Assembly (NCBI GenBank): GCA_026712605.1
Contig: JAPORL010000128.1
Span: forward strand, 1-5,986
Origin: Pseudobdellovibrionaceae bacterium
GTDB taxonomy: Bacteria; Bdellovibrionota; Bdellovibrionia; Bdellovibrionales; UBA1609
DNA: 5,986 bases
Reading direction: 5' to 3'
The translations under genes and the position numbers were made by a program. Positions 1 through 5,834 of the stretch are shown one piece after another. Position 1 is the first letter of the stretch, and each line of letters opens with the position of its first letter. The notes under the pieces are model-generated. The model did not search any database. It was not told the DNA's origin and saw only the letters and a program-made list of their open reading frames with translations.

Positions 1-104
1 AAAAGGCTAACTTATTTCTCCTCAAAAATCAAATGGAGTGGCTATTTAGTTTAAATCCAAACTGATTTTATAGATTTTAGATATGATGCTTTAGGAAATT
101 AAAT

Positions 105-121
105 ATAATTTTCAAAATTAT
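105..121. repeat. AT-rich perfect palindrome upstream of the HTH regulator gene
   Basis: ATAATTTT (105-112) and AAAATTAT (114-121) are perfect reverse complements around a single central C. The palindrome lies 69 bp before the start of the regulator gene, so it could be an operator or a weak cruciform. In DNA this AT-rich, such palindromes also arise by chance. I found no convincing -35/-10 pair nearby; the rest of 1-190 shows only weak hairpins, for example AGTTT/AAACT at 48-63, and no gene. Confidence 0.3.
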
Positions 122-178
122 TTGATTTTGAGCTAAATTATTTTCTCTATTCTTCCGATACTATAGTTAAAGTAACTT

Positions 179-184
179 AAGGAG
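179..184 (+). promoter_or_regulatory. Shine-Dalgarno sequence of the HTH_8 gene
   Basis: AAGGAG sits 6 nt before the ATG at 191, which is near-ideal placement and fixes that start. It is the only strong ribosome binding site in the window; the other three coding regions start after A/T-rich leaders without a clear one. Confidence 0.8.
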
Positions 185-190
185 AAAAAT

Positions 191-586
191 ATGTCATCTA
201 CTACAAACAAAAAATCAGCTTTTCTTGTATGTATAGGCGGAGATGAAAAACAAAAATCTCTGATTTCTAAATTTGCAAAAAAAAATCAATTAAAATTTAC
301 GACTTACACAGAAACAGAATGGGCTACTTTAGAAGAAATTGATCAGTACATCCATGAAGAAGATCTTTCTAAACAGATTATTAATCTCCCTATAGGATCT
401 AATGACAGTTTCTCATTAGATAAAATACAAGAAAAAACAATCAAAAAAGTAACACAAATCAAAAAAATCAATATCAATGAAGCCGCTAAAAGATTAAAAA
501 TTGGAAGAGCCACTCTTTATAGAAAATTGGAAAAGTATGGTCTAAGCCATAAAAAGAAAAGAGAAAACAAAAATAAAGCCGCTTAA
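191..586 (+). CDS. Small transcriptional regulator with a C-terminal Fis/NtrC-type helix-turn-helix
   Basis: This 131-residue protein is probably a cytoplasmic DNA-binding regulator. Residues about 75-118 match the C-terminal domain of NtrC-family enhancer-binding proteins (HTH_8/Fis fold). A leading helix begins SLDKIQ, then comes NEAAKRLKIGRATLYRKLEKYG, whose AA-x-x-L-x-I-x-R-x-T-LYRKL pattern is the family signature. The tail is lysine-rich. The AAA+ sigma-54-activating domain is absent. Residues about 9-40 (AFLVCIGGD, a helix, then LKFTTYT) could be a short alpha/beta fold like the beginning of a receiver domain, but I see no phosphorylatable aspartate arrangement I would trust. The start is supported by AAGGAG 6 nt upstream. 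The gene stands alone, converging on the TPR gene with a 4-bp overlap of stops. The DNA-binding fold is well supported; its targets, and whether it activates, represses or shapes DNA, cannot be read from the sequence. Confidence 0.82.
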   Translation: MSSTTNKKSAFLVCIGGDEKQKSLISKFAKKNQLKFTTYTETEWATLEEIDQYIHEEDLSKQIINLPIGSNDSFSLDKIQEKTIKKVTQIKKININEAAKRLKIGRATLYRKLEKYGLSHKKKRENKNKAA

Positions 587-1866
587 GATTTTCTTTGTTT
601 ATTTTTTCTCAAAGTCTGATAACAGTCTTTAATTCCTTTTTGGAACTTAACAATCAAATCTGTTTGATTTTTTTTATTGAGTCTTTTTTTTGCTGATCTA
701 AAATCAGCTAGAAACTTTCCTTTTGTCAGTAAACAAGAGTTTAAAAAATATTTAAAGGATTTCGCCTCTTCATTATTATTAAATAAAATTTTCGCCAAGA
801 GTTCATTTAAGATTGTAAAATCTGGAGACAATTTTTGCGCAGAAATTAAATAAAGACTAGCCATTCTAGGAAATTTATCCTTAAAGTAAAGACCTGTTTT
901 ATATTGCACAAAAAAAGACTCAGGGAAGGTTTTAGCAGTTAAAATCAATTTTTCTTCTCTCTTTTTTTTGTCAGGAAGACTCAAAGAAAGAATTAAGTGA
1001 CTCAAAGGATCTTTAGGGTTTTTTCTCACAGACTTAGCGCAAGTCTTCAAACTTTGTTTAAAAAATTGATTATCATAATAAGCCTTACATAGAGGAATGT
1101 AATGTTTGTTATTTTTCAAATTTTTCCACATATCTTTTATAACATCCAAAGAGGCTTTGGTGTTTTTATCTATTCCAGTTTCAGGATCCACAATTGTTAA
1201 AGTATCTATTAAAAAGTTATAAGCTTTTAAATGTTTAGGGTTTAATTTTAAAGTTTGATTTAGATTTTCAATAATCTTTTTTTTGCTCTCTTCTTGTTCT
1301 ATTAAAATTTCTTTGGCTAAATGTGGCTTTTCTAACAATTCCTGATCAGCTTGAATATATTTATTATTATGGGCCTTAGCTAGTAAGAAAAAAGAGTCTG
1401 GATTTTTAGGATAATTTACAGAAAGAGTATTCAACACATTGATTTGATTTTTAAAGTCTTTTTTATTTTCGTAGACTTGAGCTAAAAGTGACAAACTTTC
1501 AAAACTAGCTTCATTATAAAGAGAGTTTTCTAAGAACTTAACAGCTTTTTTATACTCATCTGATTTTAAAGGCTCACTTTCTAAAACTTTTATAAAATCT
1601 TCAAAAACTTTTTTTATTTTATTAGTTATAATCTGATTGGGGTTTTCTTTTAAATCTTTTTCTTTTTTTTGAGATTCAGCCCTTTCAATTAATCTATCTG
1701 ATTGAGTAGGTCTTTTGTCTAGATTTACTAAGGAAGAGGTCTCTTGAGATTCAGTCTTTTCCGCTGACATGTCTGATTTAACAGGTCTTTCAGAAGAAAA
1801 AGCCTTTAAAGGATAGGCTAAAAATCCAAATAAAACAAAATAAAAAATTAAAAAGCTTATTTTCAT
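583..1866 (-). CDS. Exported TPR-repeat protein
   Basis: This 427-residue protein has a signal peptide at about residues 1-25 (MKISF, a hydrophobic stretch, then LKAFSS) with a plausible signal peptidase I site. No cysteine lipobox is present, so a soluble periplasmic or secreted location is more likely than a lipoprotein. Residues 26-75 are polar and low-complexity and contain a duplicated RPxxSDxxxExxESQ motif (27-41 and 52-66). From about 80 onward it is helical with TPR-like units: about 122-165 (LAQVYENKKDFKNQINVLNTL, then NYPKNPDSFFLLAKA), 195-222 (LNQTLKLNPKHLKAYNFL), 256-297 (KAYYDNQFFKQSLKTCAKSVRKNPKDP) and 305-380. TPRs are scaffolds, so partners rather than a reaction are expected; none is evident. 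There are four cysteines (260, 276, 378, 415). A TTGATT-17-TAGAAT pair lies upstream with a very short leader and no Shine-Dalgarno sequence. Being a gene is certain; specific function unknown. Confidence 0.85.
   Translation of the reverse strand: MKISFLIFYFVLFGFLAYPLKAFSSERPVKSDMSAEKTESQETSSLVNLDKRPTQSDRLIERAESQKKEKDLKENPNQIITNKIKKVFEDFIKVLESEPLKSDEYKKAVKFLENSLYNEASFESLSLLAQVYENKKDFKNQINVLNTLSVNYPKNPDSFFLLAKAHNNKYIQADQELLEKPHLAKEILIEQEESKKKIIENLNQTLKLNPKHLKAYNFLIDTLTIVDPETGIDKNTKASLDVIKDMWKNLKNNKHYIPLCKAYYDNQFFKQSLKTCAKSVRKNPKDPLSHLILSLSLPDKKKREEKLILTAKTFPESFFVQYKTGLYFKDKFPRMASLYLISAQKLSPDFTILNELLAKILFNNNEEAKSFKYFLNSCLLTKGKFLADFRSAKKRLNKKNQTDLIVKFQKGIKDCYQTLRKNKQRKS
1670..1790 (-). repeat. 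Degenerate 75-bp-period tandem duplication inside the TPR gene
   Basis: Two blocks, 1670-1715 and 1745-1790, match at 34 of 46 positions with a constant 75-bp offset. Shared pieces are TGAGATTCAG, TCTGATT and AGGTCTTT. The offset is exactly 25 codons, so the protein gains a repeated RPxxSDxxxExxESQ motif in the linker after the signal peptide. An old in-frame internal duplication is the simplest reading. Confidence 0.75.
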
Positions 1867-1880
1867 AGATAATTTTTTTA

Positions 1881-1909
1881 ATTCTAAAAAAAATCACATA
1901 AAAAATCAA
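1881..1909 (-). promoter_or_regulatory. Putative sigma-70-type promoter of the TPR gene
   Basis: Read on the minus strand, TTGATT (1904-1909) is followed after exactly 17 bp by TAGAAT (1881-1886), with 4/6 and 5/6 matches to the consensus. Transcription would start near 1874, leaving a leader of only about 8 nt before the ATG at 1866, with no Shine-Dalgarno sequence. AT-rich DNA makes chance matches common, so this is tentative. Confidence 0.45.
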
Positions 1910-1927
1910 AATACTTTTTAAGTATTT
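1909..1927. repeat. Dyad in the divergent intergenic region, possible operator
   Basis: AAATACTT (1909-1916) and AAGTATTT (1920-1927) form a perfect 8-bp inverted repeat around TTT. It touches the -35 box proposed for the minus-strand TPR gene and lies about 50 bp upstream of the plus-strand membrane-protein gene. A regulator bound here could affect both genes. It lacks a T-tract suited to a terminator in either direction. Confidence 0.35.
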
Positions 1928-1977
1928 CAGAAAATTAGCCGATTTATACCATACTTGAAGATTAAATTTAGAAAAAA

Positions 1978-2529
1978 ATGGCTAAAAAAAATATCTCTGT
2001 AATCTCTCTTTCAAACTACAAAAAAAATAAGTCAAACAAAGCTGTAAGCAAAAAGCAAAAAAATAATACTGATAGCTCTATTAAGCAACAAAAATCTAAT
2101 AAATCAAAGATTTTTTACATGTCTCACTATCTGAAAACAAAAAAAACTCCAACTTTAAAAAAAACATTCTATCAAATTACAAAACAAGAAAACAAAAATA
2201 TAGTCCCTCTAGATAAGTATAGATCAGAAAAGAAGAATAAATCTTCTTGGAGGAAATACACAATAGAAGCTTTAAGTGTTTCTGGTATGACTTTTTTATT
2301 TTTATTTACTTTTAATGTAGCTTCTTCTTTCTTCTATGATTCCTCTTCAAAGATTTTCGTAAACAAAAGCTCAAAAAAATCCTCATTTAGGGAAATAGCG
2401 CGAGAAAAACCAAAAGATAAAACGGATTTACTGTCTCAAAAGGAGTGGATTAAAAAAATACGTCAACTAAAAAGAGAAAATGTCATTTTAGGAAGAAAAG
2501 CTAACTCCTCAGATTATATAGGTTTTTAA
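1978..2529 (+). CDS. Unrecognised lysine-rich single-pass membrane protein
   Basis: I do not recognise this 183-residue protein. Residues 1-94 are strongly basic and polar, rich in Lys, Asn and Ser, and probably disordered in the cytoplasm. One transmembrane segment follows at about 97-119 (centre SGMTFLFLFTFNVASSFF). Residues 120-183 are again charged, with a probable helix at about 152-170. The positive-inside rule is ambiguous because both sides are basic, but the much longer basic N-terminus favours N-in topology. The basic half contains a short motif in three variants: ISLSNYKKNK (9-18), YMSHYLKTKK (47-56) and VPLDKYRSEKK (76-86). The start ATG lies in an A-run without a Shine-Dalgarno sequence, and eight A residues follow at codons 2-5. 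The gene is divergent from the TPR gene and convergent with putA. Length, uninterrupted frame and the clear membrane segment support a real gene; no function is proposed. Confidence 0.72.
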   Translation: MAKKNISVISLSNYKKNKSNKAVSKKQKNNTDSSIKQQKSNKSKIFYMSHYLKTKKTPTLKKTFYQITKQENKNIVPLDKYRSEKKNKSSWRKYTIEALSVSGMTFLFLFTFNVASSFFYDSSSKIFVNKSSKKSSFREIAREKPKDKTDLLSQKEWIKKIRQLKRENVILGRKANSSDYIGF

Positions 2530-2576
2530 AACTTTTTTGAAAATTTAAGATCGTATTCCCTCTTACTAAAAAAGTT
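2530..2576. terminator. Weak inverted repeat between convergent stops, possible terminator
   Basis: AACTTTTTT (2530-2538) and AAAAAAGTT (2568-2576) are perfect 9-base complements enclosing a 29-nt spacer. The left arm immediately follows the stop of the membrane-protein gene and the right arm overlaps the putA stop. With a long loop, an almost pure A/T stem and no T-run beyond the stem, this is at best a weak bidirectional terminator. It is the only candidate in the 36-bp gap between the two genes. Confidence 0.25.
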
Positions 2577-5481
2577 CAGGAGAAAAGCCACGTCTCATAT
2601 TATTTTCTGTCGTAATCTTAGGATTTAAGAACTGCTTAATATAGTCTTCAGCTCCGGTTTTACTTCCCAAACCTGACATTTTTATTCCTCCAAAAGGATG
2701 ACGCTTAACCATAGCTCCTGTACAGTTTCTATTGATATAAAGGTTTCCCACTTCAGCTAACAATTTAACTTTCTTTATATGCTCTGGATGGCGAGAATAA
2801 AAACCTGCTGTTAATCCAAACTTTGTTTGATTAAGAGCTTTTATAGCTGAGTTTAAATTTTTTACTTTATAACAAGTTAGAATAGGAGCAAAAAGCTCCT
2901 CTTGCATTAAATCAGAATCTAAACGCTCGCTCAAATAAACAAAGGGATAAATAAAATAAGAAGAATCTTTAAAAGAATGATGAGATAATTTTAAACTCTT
3001 TTCATTTTTTATAAATTTTTTTATTCTTTCAAAAGAATCTTTATCAATAAGAGGGCCTAAACTGGCTGAAGGGTCTTCAGGATTAACAACTACTAAACTT
3101 TCTACAGCTGGTAAAAACCGCTCAATAAACTTTTCATAAATATCTTCCAAAATAATGAGCCGGCTACAAGCTGAACATTTTTGACCTTGAAAGCCAAAAG
3201 CTGATTGCAAAACGCCACTGACCGCTTCATCCAAATCTGCAGAACTGTCAACAATAATAGCATTTTTTCCTCCCATTTCCACAACACATTTTTTTATATC
3301 CTTTTGCCTTTTTGAAATAGGGCTAGCCTTTTTTATAATTTGAGCCCCTACTTCAAAAGAGCCTGTAAAAGAAATTAAAGAAATTTTTGGATGTTTGACT
3401 AAATAATCTCCCACCTCTTCACCTTTACCTGGCAAAAAAGAAAAGCTTTCCTTTGGGAAGCCACTAGCTAATAATAATTTAACCAATTCAAAAGCAATAA
3501 GAGAGCTTTGTTCTGCTGGTTTAATTATGATTGTATTGCCACAAACTAAAGGGGCTACAGTCATACCTGTTAAGATAGCTAAAGGAAAATTCCAAGGAGC
3601 TATCACTGCTGTTGGGCCTACAGCTTCATATCTGAAAAAACTCTCTTCACCTGAAATTTTATCTGTTAATTGATAAATCGCTATTTTTTCATAAGAGTTT
3701 GCATAATAATTACAAAAATCAATAGCTTCAGTCACATCAGCAACAGCTTCACTCCAAGTCTTACCGACTTCAAAAACCTGTAAAGCAGATAATTCAAATA
3801 ATTTTTTCTCCATAAGTTTAGATAATTTTTTTAAACAGAAGATACGATCTTCCGCTTTCCACTCTTTCCATTCTTTAAAAAAATCATTAGCAATAGTAAT
3901 GGCTTTTTCCGCTTGATTTTTATCAGAAAAATAATTTTGGCTAATAATTTGACTAATTCGGCTAGGGTTTTCTCTTTCAAAAATTTGAGAAGATTTTTCT
4001 TCTAAGCCTTTTAAAACCAAAGGAACTTCTAAAGGAAATTTATCTTTCCAATCATCAAGAGCTTGCTGAAATTTTTTTCTATTTTCTTTAATATTAAAAT
4101 CTAAAACAGGAAAGTTAGAAAAAGAATTTTGAGTAGTCTTTAATTCTTTTGTTAATTTTTTTCTTTTAGGAGCCATTAACAGTTTTTCAGGAGTTTGATT
4201 TTTTATAAAAGAATTTAAAATAAAAGACTGATTAGCACTATTTTCTAAAAGCCGTCTTACCAAGTAAGACATTCCTGGAATTAAATCTCCAACTGTACAA
4301 TAAAGACGAACTAAATAATCTTTTTCTTTCAAGCTATGAGCCAGTCCTTCCGCCATCCCGTACAAAACTTGAAACTCTAAAGACTTATCAGGATACTTTT
4401 GGTGATAGGCTAAAGCACAAGCAACGGAACGAATATTATGGGATCCAACAGCTATTTTTATATTTTGAGATTCTTCAAACAAAAAAGAAAGACAGTTTTC
4501 AAAATTGGCATCTGTTTCTTCTTTTTTAGTCCAAACAGGTATAGGCCAATTTTTTTGCTTTGCCAATAAAACTTCAGAATCCCAATAAGCCCCTTTTACT
4601 AAACGAACTGTAAGCTTTTGTCCTCTTTTATTAGAAAACTCTTCCAATTGTTTTAAATCCTCAAAGCTATCTTTTAAATAAGCTTGTATCACTATTCCAA
4701 AGTGAGGATAGTTTTTTAATTCTTTTTCCATCAAAAGCTCTTTAAAAGTTTCTAAAAATAAAGTTTTAAATTTATACTGTTCCATATCTAAATTGATAAA
4801 AAGAAACGCCTCAACAGCTTTTTGAAATAAAGGACGAAGTTTATTTTTTAAATGTTTTTTAGAGTATTCCCAAGCCTCTGGTTTAATTTGAGAAAAAAGA
4901 GAACTGGCTTTAACAGAAATATTAATTTTTGGTATTTCACCAAATAAATCTTTTTCAAGCTGTTCTTTTTTTGACCATGTTTTTTGAACAGAAAGTAATT
5001 GATTTATCATATCTAAATAAGCTTGGTTGTAAAATTCAGCTTCTTTTTCAGATAAGGTCGCCTCCCCTAAAATATCCATAGAAAAAGCTAGACCCTTATT
5101 CCAATTCTTTGACAGAGTTTTCAAAGCTGATGAAATATCAGAGCCTGTAATAAACATTTTTGCAACTTGAGTAATTTGTTGTTTTATATTCTTAACCATT
5201 AAAGAGGGAAACATTTTATTTAAACCAGAACTGATAAAACTCATTTTTTGATCTTTAAAATATTCATTGAAATGAGAAAGAAACTGCTCATCACTAGAAA
5301 GACTTGGCAAAACATCAATAAAACGAAACAAACTCGTTTTTAAATCCTTATTTTTCATTGTCCATAAGAGCATCTTTTTATACCACCAATTTTTCTCTAA
5401 AAAAACACTTTCATGCTTTTGACTTTGTTTTAAAAGTTCTGATCCTTTTTCAAAAATAAGCTGTTCTAAATTTTTAGACAT
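2566..5481 (-). CDS. putA: Bifunctional proline dehydrogenase / P5C dehydrogenase (PutA)
   Basis: This enzyme converts proline to glutamate in two steps: FAD-dependent proline dehydrogenase to P5C with electrons passed to membrane quinone, then NAD-dependent oxidation of glutamate semialdehyde. The 971 residues comprise an N-terminal helical region (1 to about 120); a PRODH barrel (about 130-430) with RLVKGAYWDSE (293-303), EFQVLYGM (369-376) and YLVRRLLENSANQSF (406-420), whose paired arginines 409/410 bind proline in the family; a linker; and an aldehyde dehydrogenase domain (about 500-950) with APWNFP (Asn631), FTGS (705-708), catalytic Glu735 in VEMGGKN, catalytic Cys769 in GQKC, and HPFGG (928-932). 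The C-terminus has a TENxMRRGF tail. There is no N-terminal ribbon-helix-helix and no extra C-terminal domain, so it resembles the short 'minimalist' PutA type of about 1000 residues and cannot repress its own gene as E. coli PutA does. All key residues are present. It appears to be monocistronic. Confidence 0.97.
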   Translation of the reverse strand: MSKNLEQLIFEKGSELLKQSQKHESVFLEKNWWYKKMLLWTMKNKDLKTSLFRFIDVLPSLSSDEQFLSHFNEYFKDQKMSFISSGLNKMFPSLMVKNIKQQITQVAKMFITGSDISSALKTLSKNWNKGLAFSMDILGEATLSEKEAEFYNQAYLDMINQLLSVQKTWSKKEQLEKDLFGEIPKINISVKASSLFSQIKPEAWEYSKKHLKNKLRPLFQKAVEAFLFINLDMEQYKFKTLFLETFKELLMEKELKNYPHFGIVIQAYLKDSFEDLKQLEEFSNKRGQKLTVRLVKGAYWDSEVLLAKQKNWPIPVWTKKEETDANFENCLSFLFEESQNIKIAVGSHNIRSVACALAYHQKYPDKSLEFQVLYGMAEGLAHSLKEKDYLVRLYCTVGDLIPGMSYLVRRLLENSANQSFILNSFIKNQTPEKLLMAPKRKKLTKELKTTQNSFSNFPVLDFNIKENRKKFQQALDDWKDKFPLEVPLVLKGLEEKSSQIFERENPSRISQIISQNYFSDKNQAEKAITIANDFFKEWKEWKAEDRIFCLKKLSKLMEKKLFELSALQVFEVGKTWSEAVADVTEAIDFCNYYANSYEKIAIYQLTDKISGEESFFRYEAVGPTAVIAPWNFPLAILTGMTVAPLVCGNTIIIKPAEQSSLIAFELVKLLLASGFPKESFSFLPGKGEEVGDYLVKHPKISLISFTGSFEVGAQIIKKASPISKRQKDIKKCVVEMGGKNAIIVDSSADLDEAVSGVLQSAFGFQGQKCSACSRLIILEDIYEKFIERFLPAVESLVVVNPEDPSASLGPLIDKDSFERIKKFIKNEKSLKLSHHSFKDSSYFIYPFVYLSERLDSDLMQEELFAPILTCYKVKNLNSAIKALNQTKFGLTAGFYSRHPEHIKKVKLLAEVGNLYINRNCTGAMVKRHPFGGIKMSGLGSKTGAEDYIKQFLNPKITTENNMRRGFSPELF

Positions 5482-5490
5482 GTCTTACAA

Positions 5491-5519
5491 GTATTACAAA
5501 ATCTCTTTTAATATTTCAA
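5491..5519 (-). promoter_or_regulatory. Putative putA promoter with near-leaderless start
   Basis: On the minus strand TTGAAA (5514-5519) is followed after exactly 17 bp by TAATAC (5491-5496), a good sigma-70-type match. Only 9 bp separate the -10 box from the putA ATG at 5481, so transcription should begin about 2-3 nt before the start codon or at it. There is no Shine-Dalgarno sequence. An 8-bp palindrome, CAAGCTTG (5517-5524), overlaps the -35 box and could be an operator. Confidence 0.6.
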
Positions 5520-5587
5520 GCTTGCTTATAGGATATCTGCTCTTACTCTTTAACTTTTTAGCTTATAAGAAATTAAATCTGAAAAGA

Positions 5588-5595
5588 AAAATAGC
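5588..5595. repeat. Left copy of 8-bp direct repeat (probable target-site duplication)
   Basis: AAAATAGC here is repeated exactly at 5801-5808. The two copies abut the two ends of the inverted-repeat element at 5596-5800, as expected for a duplication made on insertion. Confidence 0.6.
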
Positions 5596-5800
5596 GGGGA
5601 ATAATATACATAACTTTCCAAAGTTATTAATCTGTCTAAAGGCAATAAAAAAGCTGAAAAATTTCAGACATGCGTTTTGCCACAAAGCGACCTATGGTCG
5701 CTGTGTGTTCAAATCCGAACTTATTTTGAGGCTTTTTTATTGCCTTTAGAAGAGATAGAATAAATTTAATCTTTTCTGGAAAGTTATGTATATAATTCCT
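5596..5800. mobile_element. MITE-like 205-bp non-autonomous inverted-repeat element
   Basis: The outer arms 5598-5620 and 5777-5799 are reverse complements at 22 of 23 positions (the left arm starts GGAATAATAT; its inner end is ACTTTCCA). The left end begins GGGG, the right end finishes CCT. A second, perfect 20-bp inverted repeat is nested inside (5635-5654 with 5731-5750, containing AAAGGCAATAAAAAAG). A core of about 76 bp holds a GC-richer hairpin. Exact 8-bp direct repeats AAAATAGC abut both ends. No transposase or credible reading frame lies inside, so mobility would depend on an enzyme encoded elsewhere. Insertion-sequence families with 8-bp duplications include IS1595, ISL3 and IS256; I cannot assign one. 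An alternative is a structured RNA gene about 200 nt long such as a 6S-like RNA, but the near-perfect outer arms and flanking direct repeats favour an inserted element. Confidence 0.6.
5681..5707. other. GC-richer hairpin at the core of the inverted-repeat element
   Basis: AGCGACC (5686-5692) and GGTCGCT (5696-5702) pair around TAT. After one A/G mismatch the stem is extended by CACA (5681-5684) with TGTG (5704-5707). That gives 11 pairs in 27 nt, much richer in G+C than the surroundings. It forms the tip of the nested hairpin of the element and could be a protein-binding or RNA feature. It lacks a following T-run. Confidence 0.6.
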
Positions 5801-5808
5801 AAAATAGC
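5801..5808. repeat. Right copy of 8-bp direct repeat (probable target-site duplication)
   Basis: AAAATAGC is identical to 5588-5595 and begins at the base directly after the right inverted-repeat end of the element. Confidence 0.6.
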
Positions 5809-5834
5809 TTAAAAATCTTCCATGATTTTTTCCT

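Noticed and set aside
128..167. A sigma-70 promoter upstream of the HTH regulator using TTGAGC and TACTAT or TATAGT
   Set aside because: The spacing between the hexamers is 25 bp or more, too long, and no better -35 box lies at 16-18 bp.
1630..1660. A third copy of the 75-bp-period repeat in the TPR gene, starting near ATCTGATTGG
   Set aside because: The offset is about 65 rather than 75 bp and the protein there (ENPNQIIT) lacks the RPxxSD motif, so the match is likely chance.
583..1866. The TPR protein as a lipoprotein
   Set aside because: The signal peptide region has no cysteine, so there is no lipobox.
3102..3287. A 61-codon minus-strand reading frame
   Set aside because: It lies wholly inside putA in another frame, over the catalytic Glu/Cys region whose true frame is unmistakable.
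5480..5749. An 89-codon plus-strand reading frame with a hydrophobic N-terminus
   Set aside because: It overlaps the putA start codon, runs antisense through the putA promoter and ends inside the inverted-repeat element, so its C-terminal half is translated hairpin. There is no Shine-Dalgarno sequence and no recognisable domain.
5596..5800. tmRNA or a complete tRNA inside the element
   Set aside because: The T-arm-like GTTCAAATCC is not followed by a matching 5-bp stem, and there is no acceptor stem with a CCA end or anticodon arm of proper size.
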